Source of the DNA: Notolepis coatsorum
Lineage: Eukaryota > Chordata > Actinopteri > Aulopiformes > Paralepididae
Length of the DNA stretch: 64,000 nt
Assembly: GCA_963971535.1 (NCBI GenBank)
Contig: OZ020589.1
Location: 95,018,824-95,082,823 of the forward strand
Direction of reading: 5' to 3'
Each line of letters begins with the position of its first letter. The stretch's first letter is position 1. The notes under the pieces are model-generated. The model saw only the letters and a program-made list of their open reading frames with translations, had not been told where the DNA came from and ran no database searches. Shown here piece after piece: positions 21,166-33,984 of the stretch. The position numbers were made by a program, and so were the translations under genes.

Positions 21166-21645
21166 AACACGAACTTATGCTTCCGGTACTTTTCCCCTTG
21201 TAGCGAGCGGGACACGAGGTGGGGTAGACGCGGGTCCTTTTTCCCCCACGCTCTACTCACCTTGTGCGTTTTTTGGGTGCTGTTACCTTTTTTCGCTCAC
21301 TAGGAAGGGTGGGGGGGGCCCGGACCCTCCCCAATGTTCTGATGGTTGTTAAGGGGACCTCAGCGGGTACATTTGTCGGGCTCGCCGTGTCCTGCTCTGC
21401 TCCTGTGTCCCAGCAGAGCAGAACGTAAGCAAAAACTAAATGTAACGAAGTTTATCCTATAACCCTAGTTACATGAGTTTTTGTGAGCGCTCTGCTCTCA
21501 CTCACTAAGGACCCCTGACTGTCTTCCGAATGAAGGTCAAGACTCGGAAAGGAAGAGCACGGTCACGCCCCTCGCTTATAACCGGAAATGGGCATGGCCG
21601 GGCAAATGATCGGTGCATGTAGCGAAAGCTTTCAGTGTTACAATA

Positions 21646-21667
21646 AGTATATATAATAATAATAATA

Positions 21668-21698
<31 letters not shown>

Positions 21699-21760
21699 TA
21701 ATATAATAATATTAATTAATTAATTAATATATAATAATAATAATAATATATAAAAATAAC
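21646..21760. repeat. (ATA)n/(TAA)n microsatellite
   Basis: AT-only trinucleotide repeat next to the right arm of inverted-repeat element 1. Confidence 0.95.
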
Positions 21761-21954
21761 AGGCTGCTAAACGAACAATGAATGAACACTACACAACAAC
21801 AACCACCAAACGCACATAGCACACACATCCACACGCACACACTCACTTTAAACAAACACACTGTAGCACCCACTCCACACACTTTATAGCACACACCCAC
21901 TTTAAACAAACACACTGTAGCACCCACTCCCCACACTTTATATTTATTGATGAA

Positions 21955-22278
21955 GGATTGCACTACAACTCGTACACCTTACTGTAAATTGTACCTAAAT
22001 TGTACCTCATCCCATTTCTGCTTTGCACTAGATAGTACTGTACATTAGTACACTGCATAGTATTGTATATTATATGGTAACTCAGAACATTGTACATATG
22101 TCTATACCGAACACTGTGACCTCATTTTCTTCTTCTAAATTACATGCTATACTATGTTATTTGATACTATCTTGTCTAGCACAGTCTCTGGAGCGCAACA
22201 GTAAGAAGCATTTTGTATGAAAGTATTCTGTACTTCTGTATGACAACTATTAAAGAAACTTGAAACTTGAATGAGATT
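21955..22278 (+). mobile_element. LINE-like 3' UTR remnant
   Basis: The stretch ends GTATGACAACTATTAAAG then AAACTTGAAACTTGA, resembling 3' tails of fish non-LTR retrotransposons. It separates the two sets of inverted-repeat motifs at 21.4-21.65 and 22.27-22.38 kb. No coding part remains. Confidence 0.45.
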
Positions 22279-22391
22279 ATCCCATCAGAGCAGAATGCTC
22301 ACAAGAACTCATGTAATTAGGGTTATAGGATAACCTTCGTTACATTTAGTTTTTGCTTAAGTTCTGCTCTGCTGGGACACCTTCGTTCTGT

Positions 22392-22530
22392 ACGTTCTGT
22401 CTACCCTCCCCCATTGATCAGCGACCAACCCCTCCCCCATTGATCAGCGACCAACCCCCCCCCCCCCCCCCCCACGTCTACCCCCCCCCCCCCCCTTCCT
22501 CCTCCTAATTACCCCCCCCCCCCTTCCCCC
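22392..22530. repeat. C-rich tract with a short duplication
   Basis: Several C homopolymers surround two copies of a CCATTGATCAGCGACC motif. Confidence 0.85.
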
Positions 22531-22710
22531 TCTAACTCAACCTAGCGTCCTCCAAGTCTACCCAGAATTCCCCTCTATCCACTATAAAGACCTACGTCTC
22601 ACTGGATTCGGGAGCTCACCTGGGGACAAGAGGCCATTGCCCTTGTTGGGTCATCTCATCATTTATGATAAATAAACACTCATTGATCGGGTTAATTCCC
22701 CTCACAATAG

Positions 22711-23067
<357 letters not shown>

Positions 23068-23304
23068 CACATCATTAGCCAAATTAAAAGTTCCTATTTG
23101 GAAGAGTGAGAGAATCAAAGTCAAGATTAATTGCTATCTGGCCCCCAAACCGAGAATACAATCCCTTCTTCTCCGCCTGATACCGTAAGATAGAGAGAGC
23201 GGGGAGGGGGGGTTATGGAGGGAAGGACAGGGAGAGCAAAAGAGGGAGCAAAGGAGAGAGATGGTCCGACGTAGAGATGAAAAGGAGAGAGAATGAGAGA
23301 GAGA

Positions 23305-23385
23305 ATGTAAGAAGGCCGTTATTGAAAATAAGAACTTGTTCTTATCTAACCTGCCTATACAAATAAAGGTTTGATGATGATGTGG
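23305..23385 (+). mobile_element. LINE/SINE 3' tail fragment
   Basis: GAAAATAAGAACTTGTTCTT followed by ATAAAGGTTTGATGATG matches the general form of a widespread teleost retrotransposon 3' end. Only about 80 bases are recognisable. Confidence 0.5.
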
Positions 23386-23513
23386 GTGTGCCAGTCAGTC
23401 AGAGGTGGTGCCAAGGGGTGTAAAGTACTTGAGTAATTGTACTTTGTTACAATACTTAACTCATTGACCGCCGGGGATTAGACGGGTCCCGTTGTAGCTA
23501 TGCCACGCTTTAA

Positions 23514-24433
23514 CACTTTCAGTGCCCAGCAGGGGGTGCACATTTAGTGCTTGAATGCCCACCATCCACTTCAATGTTAGCATTAATATCGCCTAATCTA
23601 TGTTTTAAATTATGGCTATGTGTCTAATCTGCCCGTCGCTTATCAATGACTCATTTTCCAGTCAACATTGTCGAAGCGGATTGTTTTTTTATCGGTTCAT
23701 TTCCGTTTTATAGCATTTTGAAAAGCCCTCGTTTTCAAGGGGGAAAAAATAATCTGTGATAAACGCCCTGTACTGTAATATTCTAGAACGTTGTAATTTT
23801 TTGGCCTATTTATGAATCGTTTTCAAATAAACGCTAGATTATCGATAGTATATGTGTACGTATGCACGCTGGTGCCGCGAGCTGAAAATCTATTCTCTTA
23901 GTTCCTGATCGCTCGCACAGTCAAACAGCCATATCACACATAGGGGAAAAGCTTATATCTCCGTCAAAACAGGTCTGATTATCCTAAGACTGGTAAAATA
24001 GATTCCTTACCTGAGATCAGATGGTATCCAAATGGATTATTCCAATTCCTGATCGCCATTCCAAAAATCGATCATTTTATTGATCCAACGCCACATACTG
24101 TAAAACACATATTACACGCTGTGCTGAGGCTCCACAATGACTGGGATCATCTCCGGTTACATGCGTGAGAAGTAAAATGTGGATTCCGGAGTTTTTTTTT
24201 CTCATCCATTTTCATTGAGTCCATTCCAAAAGGGTGCATTACCATCTGGGAGATGATAGGGGGCGCTTTTTTCACATCTGAGCTCCTGGTGGAGCTGGTT
24301 TCCCAACGGTAGACTCGGTTGATGAAATATGAATTCAGATCGCTAATAAAAAAAAAATCACGCTAATTGTCGTGATGGGCATTCAGGGGGCGGGCTGCTA
24401 ACACGTGTTATGTTGTGGTGGGCATTCAAAGTG
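23514..24433 (-). mobile_element. TTAA-type non-autonomous element, nested
   Basis: Ends CACTTTCAGTGCCCAGC and GGTGGGCATTCAAAGTG form imperfect inverted repeats, flanked by TTAA at 23510-23513 and 24434-24437. It carries the shared family module near 24000-24060 in minus orientation. No transposase frame is left. Confidence 0.85.
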
Positions 24434-25129
24434 TTAAAGATAGGAGTGCGTCACCTTGTTTATAGAGCTATATCTATATTCTATAATATATAGCTATGGG
24501 GACAATACTATGGTCATTTGACAGTGACTTTCCCATGGTGAATATAAGTATAATTTCAGTGGTCTGGGGTAATTCCCGAAAGGCTTATACATGAATTCTA
24601 CTATAAGCATTGGCGTTTCTTGCCTGGACACACTACTATTCCCAAATCAAATGTATATAATAATCGGTATTATGTTTCATCATGAATGCATGAAAGGGGG
24701 GAGGGTTGTTTCTGATTCTTTGATTGCCAGTAACGGCATTCGTATTGAACCAGCTGATCAGCTGGATCGGTATAAAAACATTGCACGATTAAGCTAGAAT
24801 TGACGTCAGATAGTCCTTACCTGTGATCGGGAGTATTCCAAAAATAATATTCCAATTGTTTGAACGCCATCGTGTCCATCTGATGTCCATCTGGTCCACG
24901 ACATAAACCACCACAACATATGGATCGGGGGCATTTGACTCACTTCAATGCAATCGGGAGAACCGCTCGACTCGCCCGGCCCAGAAAACTGCGCCCTGAC
25001 ACATTTGAGTGGAACAGGGTTTACTGCACTCTCGATACTGCCACCTGGGAGGATCTGGCCGGTACTGCACCCTCGGGGTCGCAGTATGCCTTCTAACGGC
25101 AACATATGGGTCCCTGACATTGAATAGGA

Positions 25130-25152
25130 TATAAAAAAAAAAAAAAAAAAAA
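25130..25152. repeat. Poly(A) tract
   Basis: About 23 A in a row inside the outer TTAA-type element. Confidence 0.9.
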
Positions 25153-25350
25153 GGAAAAACGATCAAATAACATATATATATACTGTATATTGTCGGCCAA
25201 ACACGTATATAAACGTTGTTGGCGGGGAATGAGTTATGTACTGTTTTTGGGGATTTGTACTTTACTCAAGTATTATTAGGTTTGTATACTTGTACTTTTA
25301 CTCAATTACATTTCAGAGAAAAAAACATACTTTTTACTCCTTACATTTAA

Positions 25351-26345
25351 CTCATTGAGTGCCAATAACTAGATATCTCGTTTCTGAGAGCCAACTCTTG
25401 AGCGCCAAAAACAAGATATCTCGTTTTTAGTTCCGTTTTCCTTTTTTCTATTTTCTTATTCTAAACACTCACGCCTTTGTGAGTGTGCCCGGGACCTGCA
25501 ATGACGATTGAATCCCAACAGGTGGATGTATCGCCTACCTTATGAACTGCATGGGCCAGTTCAGTGAGAGCAACCAAATCACTAGGGATCACTAGGGCAC
25601 TCCCAGCAGTGGCAGCAGTGGCATGGCAACAGTGAGCAAACTACAGCAATCTAACATTCGACAATGGCGATCGCCTAGAGCGAACTATTGGATATTATGA
25701 AGAAGACTAAACGGATTATATGGATGATGATCATGGATGATAAGGTGCGTTTCCACCAGACTATGTTGGACTTCTGGTAAATCATAAAAATACTATAGTC
25801 AAACCGGCCGATGAGGAAACCTATTCGGCTCCGTGGTATAGTCTGGCCCGAGCAGACTATAGAAGAAGAAGACAACGGATGAGGGCCACCTAACGTTATA
25901 TGTATTGATCCTGTTCTGATTCAAGACACTTGGAGCGAGAGTGGAGTACCTGCTGACAAAGGTAACGTCTATTTTACCGAACCTCATCATAAAACATGCT
26001 TTTGTAATGATCGCAGCGTCGGAAAACGACACCCCCCCCCCCCAGCGATTGCTTTGTGAAGAAAAATGGTCTTGTTTACCTTTGACCTGGCAATAATATA
26101 GGTTTCAGGCGAGAAGCCGCAAGATTTGCGCATACGCGCACAAAACACACTTTAGTGTGGTATAGCACACAAACGAAGGCATGTAGAAATAAACAGTTTT
26201 GTCCCTGTTGGAGTATAAATAAAGTGCATGTCAAATGAGCCATAATATTGTCTCCATAGCTATAATATAGAATATACAATGGGTCCGCAAACATCGTGAG
26301 AATGGTCAATAACGCTGGTGCCAGTGAGTAAAGATGGAAAAACAG
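25351..26345 (+). mobile_element. TTAA-type family member
   Basis: It starts CTCATTGAGTGCCAATAACT directly after TTAA (25347-25350). The first 90 bases hold an internal duplication of the AGATATCTCGTTT unit. A later segment (about 25950-26345) is homologous to 29965-30310, including CATAGCTATAATATAGAAT. The right end is obscured by the L2 that begins at about 26342. Confidence 0.6.
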
Positions 26346-26346
26346 C

Positions 26347-27381
26347 GTGGCAGTCAATGATTGCCTTGGTCCTATACCAACAGCATTTCTCAAGCGGGTG
26401 TTCGATAGTGTCTCAAATCATGTCCTTGAAATCATAAATATGTCGCTTCAAACAGGCTCTTTTCCAGATGCATTTAAAACGGCTGTAGTAAAACCACTAC
26501 TAAAGAAAACAAACTTAGATGTAAACGAACTAAAAAGCTATAGGCCAATATCGAACCTTCCATTTATCAGCAAGATATTAGAAAAGATAGTCTCAGTACA
26601 AATAAACTCCTTTCTCAAAGATAATAACATCATGGAGGAATTACAATCTGGTTTCAGAACAAATCACAGCACTGAAACTGCCCTTACTAAAATAGTTAGC
26701 GACCTCAGACTAAACTCCGATGCTGGCAAAGTCTCAATTCTTGTCCTATTGGACCTTAGTGCAGCGTTCGATACGATTGACCATAATATCCTGATCAGTC
26801 GTCTTGAAAGACTGGTTGGCTTTTCCGATCATGTACTAAATTGGCTCATAACATACATTAAGGGGCGAAGGTTCTATGTTAAGCTTGGAGACAATGTATC
26901 CGAGAAACATGACAGCAACTTTGGAGTTGCACAAGGAAGCTGCCTTGGTCCATTACTCTTCTCACTATATATGCTGCCCCTCTGGGACATCATTCGAGAC
27001 CACAATGTATGCTTCCATAGTTATGCTGATGATACACAACTATATATCTCCGCAGAACCAAATAACACTACAGCCATACAGTCCATTACAAACTGTCTGT
27101 TAGCAATAAACAAGTGGATGAACAATAACTTCCTAAAATTAAACGAAAGCAAGACCGAAATCCTATTGATCGGCCCAAAAGCGAAAAGGGAAGTGCTGTG
27201 TGAAAATCTGGGGAGTCTGTCAGCCTATGTAAAGACTGAGGTTACAAGCCTAGGTGTCATCTTGGACTCAGACCTGACCTTTAAGTCTCATATTAATAAG
27301 GCCATGAAAACGTCATTTTTCCACCTAAGAAACATAGCGAAAGTAAGACCTTTCGTAAAAAAAAGGATGCAGAGACACTGA
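26347..27381 (+). CDS. L2 reverse transcriptase (partial ORF2)
   Basis: An open frame of 344 codons. It begins inside the reverse transcriptase domain without a natural start: [14 protein letters not shown], then [29 protein letters not shown], the first catalytic Asp in [31 protein letters not shown], and the catalytic Asp pair in [12 protein letters not shown], followed by [22 protein letters not shown]. The motifs match teleost L2/Maui LINEs. The conserved VPQG motif reads VAQG here. A frameshift near 27360, at a run of A, separates it from the C-terminal part. Confidence 0.92.
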   Translation: MAVNDCLGPIPTAFLKRVFDSVSNHVLEIINMSLQTGSFPDAFKTAVVKPLLKKTNLDVNELKSYRPISNLPFISKILEKIVSVQINSFLKDNNIMEELQSGFRTNHSTETALTKIVSDLRLNSDAGKVSILVLLDLSAAFDTIDHNILISRLERLVGFSDHVLNWLITYIKGRRFYVKLGDNVSEKHDSNFGVAQGSCLGPLLFSLYMLPLWDIIRDHNVCFHSYADDTQLYISAEPNNTTAIQSITNCLLAINKWMNNNFLKLNESKTEILLIGPKAKREVLCENLGSLSAYVKTEVTSLGVILDSDLTFKSHINKAMKTSFFHLRNIAKVRPFVKKRMQRH

Positions 27382-27850
27382 TTCATGCTTTTGTCTCAAG
27401 CCGGCTTGACTATTGTAATGCACTGTTCACTGGTCTTCCCAAAGCAACCATTGGGAAGCTTCAGCTTATCCAAAACTCTGCAGCTCGATTACTAACTCCT
27501 ACAAAGAGAAGAGAACATATCACTCCAGTCCTAGCCACTCTGCACTGGCTTCCAATAACTCATAGAATTGATTTTAAGGTCATTTTCCTGACATATAAAG
27601 CTCTTAATGAGCAAGGCCCAAAATACATAGCAAATTCCCTAGTTAGTTATCTGCCCTCAAGAACGCTACGGTCATCCACTACAGGTTTACTAGACACACC
27701 CAGAAACCAAAAGAGGATAGGAATTATGGCATTTGCCAACTATGCCCCAAAACTATGGAACACACTACCAACACACATCAGAAACGCCAGCTCCATACAC
27801 ATTTTTAAAGGAAAATTAAAAACGTACCTATACAGTCTAGCTTACAAATA
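27382..27850 (+). pseudogene. L2 ORF2 C-terminal part, frameshifted
   Basis: In another frame the sequence encodes [44 protein letters not shown] and [11 protein letters not shown], the usual L2 C-terminus, ending in TAG at 27848-27850. The homologous block in the decayed L2 at 54930-55400 aligns residue by residue, so both come from one family. Confidence 0.88.
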
Positions 27851-28017
27851 GTGTACCATGCCTTAGGGAAAGCGAGTATCTTATTGAAATGTTTTTATTA
27901 TTATGTTTTTATTTTTTATGTATTGATCTTTTACTGAAATGTTATTTTACTGTACTTTGCCTATTGCCGTACTTTTATTACTGTTGTCTTATTAATGTGA
28001 TGCTTTATTTTTAGTAC

Positions 28018-28610
28018 CCGGAGCTGCTAACTGGCTAACGTTATGAGAGCTAACGTTGCTACCTGCTGTACCCGGAGCTGCTGGCTAGCTGACGTTATGA
28101 GAGCCAACGTTGCTACCTACTGTACAAGTGCATTGGTTTAGTGCACTTCCTACTTCCGGTTGCTGCTAAACAAGTACAAGTGCATTGGTTTAGTGCACGT
28201 TATGAGAGCTAACGTTGCTACCTACTAGATATTGGTTTAGCATTGGTTTAGTGCACGTTATGAGAGCTAACGTTGCTACTAGTTATTGGTCTAGTGCACT
28301 TCCTACTTCCAGTTGCTGCTAAACAAGTACAAGTGCATTGGTTTAGTGCATTTCCTACTTCCTAACTGGCTAACGTTATGAGACATAACACAAAGACGCT
28401 ATGGCTTGGAAAAGCCTTATGGATCCATAAGGCTTGGAAAAGCCTTATGGACCCAACTCTTTAGATGAGGGAACGGGTACATACGCACACAATACGCGAC
28501 CACTAATAAAAACGTAACTACACTAACGTTATGAGAGCTAACATTGCTACCTACTGTACAAGTGCATTGGTTTAGTGCATTTCCTACTTCCGGTTGCTAC
28601 TGAACGGACA
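28018..28610 (+). repeat. Complex tandem repeat in the L2 3' UTR
   Basis: Blocks such as AACGTTATGAGAGCTAACG, TTGCTACCTACTGTAC, AAGTGCATTGGTTTAGTGCA and CTTCCTACTTCCGGTTGC recur four to six times in changing order. A perfect 24-bp palindrome centred on GGATCC lies at 28412-28435. Confidence 0.88.
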
Positions 28611-28801
28611 TGTTTGTGCGGAACTGTTCTCCCAAACTGGTCAGCAAATGACTGTTTTCATTTTTACGTTATTATTATATATTCTTTTTAAACATTGATC
28701 TTAACTGATCACTGTGACTGTATTGCTTTTATCGTTATATATGCCTATGTTTGTGTACAGCACTTTGAGCTACATGACATGTATGAAAGGTGCTTTATAA
28801 A

Positions 28802-28918
<117 letters not shown>

Positions 28919-29639
28919 AAATGCAGACATACAAAGTACAAATCTTGCAGGTCCAACCATTTTAATTAGTATATTTGTTTCTTTGGCCGAAGTAACGTTA
29001 ACGTTATTAATCCTGCGGCCGCACTTTATTTAAAAACGGCTCTTCAGCATTGCAGGACTGCTATTCAGCCCCAGAAGGGCAAGACTAGACTCAAATCAGT
29101 TTGAGCATTAGCCACTGCTGAAGTTAAACCAACAGTTTTACGGTTTTGAGTAAATACAGCTACTGCTGAAGTTAACGAGGAACGTTCTGGTCTTGTGAGC
29201 AGTTGTGAGCAATTCTTTTTAAGTGTATTTTTCTATGGCAGTGGTTCCTAAACCGGTATGACCACCCCATGTATTTGTTTTGTTAAATTCCACCAACAGC
29301 ACACTTGACTCAACTTAATCAGGTCAAATATTTGAAAACCATTTTAAATTCTGCACTACGCTTACTGAGAAATGTCCACTGTAAGCTTGTTAATCTTTTT
29401 TAGCAATGCTAGTGGAAGCGAATGGGGTCAGGTAGAGAGGTATCTGGTTTGGTAAACTGGCAAGCTGAACCCATTTGTTCCCATTAGCATTGTTACAAAA
29501 TGCTAACAAGCTTTCAGTAGATATTTGCATTAACCACTAACCAGTGCCGATTTAAAAATGATTTTCAACTATTTGACAAGAACCTTAGGATGTAAAATGA
29601 GTAAAAAAAAATTGGATACTTTGATATTTTTCCTTGATC
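28919..29639. other. Unassigned sequence
   Basis: No frame of note. CAGTGGTTCCTAAACC near 29237 resembles a hAT start, but no partner end was found. Confidence 0.5.
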
Positions 29640-30310
29640 TCCGTTCTAAACGATCATCTGGATCACTCTAGCCGTCCCTGGCTCGTTTGCCTACATTGGA
29701 ATTGCAATGCCGATCGAAAATCACCAGGTGGCAGTATCGCCTACCTTTTGAACTCTAATAGAAAGGGACAGGAGAGACAATGAATGAACTGGACTATCAA
29801 GACTCGCTCTGAGGGGGAGGAGCTCTTGCAAAGCAATTGCTGGCAGATCTGTTCGCATCAAAACCTATAGTTTCCCGTAAACACGTGTAATTACATATAA
29901 ACGGGTAATCGCGATCGCCGATGGGATCATTGGAATTATTCTTTTTGGGGTACGTCCTGGCTAAGGTAAGGACCCTATGTCTATTTTACCGAACCTGAAA
30001 CATGTTTCTGTAATGATCACAGTGTCTTACTTTAGCGGACCAAAACCAAGCATCTTCTAACGATCGCATGTTCGAGGTAAGACTACCCCCCCCCCCACCC
30101 CCCTTGATGAGTTTGTGAAGGCACATGTGTACATGGTACACAGTGTGTGGAAGCAAACTCTTTTTTTTACATGTCGGACTAGAAATAGTGTCTGTCAAAT
30201 GATCCATACTATTGTCTCCATAGCTATAATATAGAATATACAATAGCTCCGCAAAGATCATGAAATATCGTGAAAATGGTCAAGAAAAGCTGGCGCTAGA
30301 AAGTGCAGAT
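29640..30310 (+). mobile_element. TTAA-type family member, truncated ends
   Basis: It has the shared features of the family: CACCAGGTGGCAGTATCGCC (29723), the module GATCATTGGAATTATTCTTT with GGCTAAGGTAAGG near 29960, and a segment homologous to 25950-26345. The right end AGCTGGCGCTAGAAAGTG resembles a terminal repeat, but the TTAA has been lost. Confidence 0.6.
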
Positions 30311-30358
30311 GGGGAAAAGGGCATGTTCTCTGTTCTTTAATTTCAGCATCGTCTATCA

Positions 30359-30532
30359 CAGAACACATTCCATTGTGGGCCGAGTGTACAATATGCTTGG
30401 TTTCATTCCAGTCTTGCCTAAACACCAGCTGATGATTTCACTAATTGGCTCACCTCTTCAACTAACTCACCTGGTGCAATGTGTAGTTGAAATGAAAACG
30501 TGGCCCACGATGGAATGAGTTTGAGACCCCTG
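30359..30532. mobile_element. Short hAT element cut at its last base by a Harbinger insertion
   Basis: The left end is CAGAACACATTCCATTGTGG and the right end CGATGGAATGAGTTTGAG then ACCCCTG. Left of it is GTCTATCA (30351-30358). The matching GTCTATCC sits not next to its right end but at 53627-53634, beyond the Harbinger-like element. This 7-of-8 match fits an 8-bp hAT duplication pulled apart by the later insertion. Confidence 0.75.
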
Positions 30533-31025
30533 GGCCCTCATTTATCAATGTTGCGTACGCACAGATATGTGCGTAACCCGTGCGTACGATCATTTCTAAG
30601 CAACGTGTGGGACTTGATCGTGTGCTTGACTTTGTGCGTATATATATGCACAGCTCCGACTGTGCGTATCTGGCGCCCAGCGGTAGAATATGGAGACTGC
30701 AGACGCGGAAATAAGCTTTTGTGCATTACTTCCAACACTGGCGCGTGTTCTGTATGAACCGTAATTCATTATAGTTAATTGTAAAATAGTGACAGTAGTG
30801 TAATTATAACGGGCTCACGCTCGAACAAGAGGTTGGCCTGCTTGTTTGGCACGGGGGGCAGACGCAGAACACCCACCTCCAAACGCGATTAAATATTGTT
30901 TAAAATAAAAAGCGAAATACTATTATTTTGTGTGTCATGTTTCCAAATAAGATTGGTCACAACGAAATGCTTTCTACTTCAATTTGTTGGTTAGAATAGA
31001 TGACCTCCGTTAAAACTTCACTGAG

Positions 31026-32066
31026 GAGGTAAACTCCTTAAAAATAATGTATGGCAACAACATAATATAACACAGGTGGGCCAAGTGATCAAAAGGGGAA
31101 ATATGATACCTTTTAATTAACTTAAAACACAGTTTGGGCTGAAAGACACAGAATTTTTATCTTATTTACAAATACAATCGGTTATTAAATCATTGTTGTC
31201 TAAAGGCATAGCTATAGGAACAAACGGAGTCATGGAAGAGACATTAAGGGGAATTACAGGCAGGAAAGGCATTGTTTCTGCAATGTATAAACTATCATGT
31301 TCAACCACCCCTGATACCAATACCCAAACTAAAGTCCAATGGGAGCGAGACATGGGTATATCCATATCTGAAACACAATGGGAAGCAGCACTTAGGAATA
31401 GTACAAAAATATCAAAATGTGTTAGATATAAAATTATACAATTAAAGATACTACACAGGGCCTATATAACACCCTGTACATTGAATAAAATGAATCACAC
31501 CCTACCCAAATTGTGCTGGCATGGGTGTGGAGTAGAGGGTACGCTCATGCACTTGCTGTGGCACTGCCCACTTGTTAGGAAATTTTGGTTGGACATTGCT
31601 GAGGACCTGTCAGTTACTCTCCAAATTGACATTAATCCTTGCCCTATAATGTGTATATTGGGTGTAAAAATGGACACTGCTCAAGCAAAGATTGTAAATA
31701 ATACTGTAGCACTGGCTTTTCTAGCATGCAAACGGATTATTTTAATGAACTGGAAAGAACGCAAACCGAACTGCTTCAGTATGGAGAACTGGCGCAAGGA
31801 CTTCATGGACTTGCTATCGATGGAACAGGCTGCTCTGTCTCTTCAAGAGAGTGATAGGCCCGATGGCCTTCAAGGTCCCCTGAACTTTATTAGATCACTA
31901 TCTGGAATAAGTTTGTCTACTGAACCTTTGTAACGCTCTGCAACCCCCCCCCCCCCCCCTCGCCCCTTGTTGTTATTGTTATTATTATCATTTCTTGTCT
32001 TGTTTTGTCGTGTATGTATTGTCTTGTTTGAGAAAAATAAAAAAAACTTTAAATATAAAAAAAAAT
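31026..32066 (+). mobile_element. L1/Tx1-type LINE fragment with TSD
   Basis: Strongly 5'-truncated LINE ending in an A-rich tail. It is flanked by ACTTCACTGAG at 31015-31025 and 32067-32077, an 11-bp target-site duplication as expected for L1 integration. Confidence 0.88.
31113..31933 (+). pseudogene. L1-type ORF2 C-terminal fragment
   Basis: The frame is open from about 31113 to the TAA at 31931-31933. The sequence YIQL/KILHRAYITP.., CWHGCGVEGTLMHLLWHCP and FWLDI is the zinc-binding C-terminal segment of L1-clade ORF2 (CWxCG..tl.HllW.Cp..FW). Endonuclease and polymerase are missing because of 5' truncation. In a living L1 this segment helps bind RNA; here it is a dead end-piece. Confidence 0.85.
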
Positions 32067-32096
32067 ACTTCACTGAGACTAAAAGACAGTCTATTT

Positions 32097-32589
32097 TTAA
32101 ATTTTTTTTTTTTTGTCTTTTTCCCCCTCCATTTTCCTCCGATTTTCTCCCATCCCAATGTTAGTCGTATGCCAATTCCCAGTCCCTTCCTGGTCGCTGC
32201 GCACTTACCCCCCACAGTCAGATCATCTGGGAGAGTGGAGGCTACCACGTGCTTCCTCCGACACATGTCCAGCCAATCACCGCTTCTTTTCACCTGGCAG
32301 CGCGGATTCTCATTGAGAGGGCGTAGCGTGTGGGAGGACCACACTATCCCCCTCACGTCCAATCCGCGCTTAGCAGGCGCCCCGACCGAACTGTAGGAGT
32401 CGCTGTTTACAACGACCCGGACCCACCCCGCCAGCTTCTCCCACCCTCTGATACAGCCAATTGTATCAGTGCAGACGGCCAGCCAAGCTGGTGACAACCC
32501 CGGAGCTGTGAGCTGGATTCGAACAGGCAAATCCAGCTCAGCTCCGGGGCTGGTGACGAACGCAATCTCCGCTCGGCCACCTAACCGCC
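32097..32589 (-). mobile_element. tRNA-derived SINE, copy 2
   Basis: Flanked by TAAAAGACAGTCTATTT at 32080-32096 and 32590-32606 (17 bp, perfect). The head at the right carries TGGATTCGAACAGG (B box in minus orientation, near 32513) and CACCTAACCGCC. It sits only two bases after the L1 duplication. Confidence 0.92.
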
Positions 32590-32609
32590 TAAAAGACAGT
32601 CTATTTGTG

Positions 32610-32800
<191 letters not shown>

Positions 32801-33250
32801 ATAACAAAGTAACAAACATAGTGGACAGACACAACATATAAATATGATGATGGGATTCAAGTTCGCGTTTTTTTTTATCACATAGGCAGGCTATACATAG
32901 GCTACATGGCACGGTCCATCGTGATATTGGAGATGGTGTTACGTCTGGTACTCTAGCAAGTGCCAGCACTTTAACTAGTGTTCTAACTATTGCGACAGTG
33001 TCGTGTTATTCTGTTGAGTTTCACGTTACGGCATATGACCGAACGTGACGTTGAGGTTCTCGTGTACGTTAGTTACAATGCATGTGTCTTTGAGTTCAGA
33101 AAACACCGACATGCTGAAACTACGTGTTGTCTGATTCTTCCAACATAACAGATGGATCGAGCAATAGACTGTTACTGTCTGTACCACCCATGTAGCTGTC
33201 AAAGCTCCATCACAAATGCAGTTATGTGAATAGAAAGGTTCTTGTATATG
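32801..33250. other. Unassigned sequence
   Basis: No recognisable element or gene. Confidence 0.5.
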
Positions 33251-33267
33251 CTCTCGTATTATTGTTT

Positions 33268-33757
33268 TTTTTTTTATCCACTTTTTCTCCTATTTTTCCA
33301 TATTTTTTTTTCTCCCATCCCAATTTTCGTATCATCCAATTCAACCCTCCCCTGTCACGAACGCTGTTTCTTGCCTCCCACAAGCCGGCTGCAATGTGGA
33401 CTAAGTCATACATAGCACAAGTCCCCTCCGGTACTTGAGGTAACAGCAGTCGCATCTTTTCACCTGCGCAGCTCGATCTCTCAGTGTTCGAGGAGTAACG
33501 CGTGGGAGGCTCACGCTGCCCCCGACACTTCCTGATTTTACTGCGCAGGCGCACCAACCGACTTGTAGGAGTCGCTTGTTCACAACGTTCGATCCCCACC
33601 CTTCAGTTTTCCCTCCCCGTAATACGGCCAATGTGTATTACTGCGGACGACCAGCCAAACTGAAAAACAATGTGGAGAGCTGGATTCGAACACGCGAATC
33701 CTAGCGTCTCCACACTGGTGGCGAGTGACTTGTCCACTACACCACCTAGCCGCCCAA
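33268..33757 (-). mobile_element. tRNA-derived SINE, copy 3
   Basis: Flanked by CTCTCGTATTATTGTTT at 33251-33267 and 33758-33774 (17 bp, perfect). Read on the minus strand, the head GGCGGCTAGGTGGTGTAGTG has an A-box-like segment, and GTTCGAATCC (about 33682-33691) is a clear B box, so it derives from a tRNA gene with an internal RNA polymerase III promoter. Confidence 0.93.
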
Positions 33758-33984
33758 CTCTCGTATTATTGTTTATATAGGCTACCTAATACCGACATCA
33801 AAATTGATTGTATGCCTCTACAAATCATATGCAGGTAGAAAATTTACGGAAAATCCGTCGCGATTTGGAATGAAATTGACGGAGAACTTTAATCCCTAAT
33901 AAACTAACCTACACTGTAACACGCAACACTTTGATGAACATTGTTACTCAGCTGATAGAGTTATTCCCTTCTTGCTGTCTTGTC

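Larger units (their letters stand above)
17640..22375. mobile_element. Inverted-repeat-bounded element 1, class uncertain
   Basis: Two long inverted arms are clear: 17643-17800 against 21410-21652, with about 30 identical bases around AACACTGAAAGCTTTCGCTA. A second set of the terminal motif GTTCTGCTCTGCTGGGA recurs at 22268-22375. The interior (17.9-21.4 kb) is GC-rich, has no long frame, and contains repeated hairpins of the form GTCGGGGTTCGATTCCCC. Its right inner part (about 20865-21440) resembles that of element 2 (52150-53020). The layout recalls DIRS-type elements, but I see no tyrosine recombinase or reverse transcriptase, so the class is open. Confidence 0.6.
23460..25231. mobile_element. 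TTAA-type (piggyBac-like) non-autonomous element, outer
   Basis: The left end CTCATTGACCGCCGGGG follows TTAA (23456-23459). The right end, CGGGGAATGAG, is followed by TTAT, a one-base change from TTAA. A second such element is nested at 23514-24433. Near 24810-24870, in minus orientation, it carries the shared family module that ends in CACAGGTAAGG. Confidence 0.75.
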
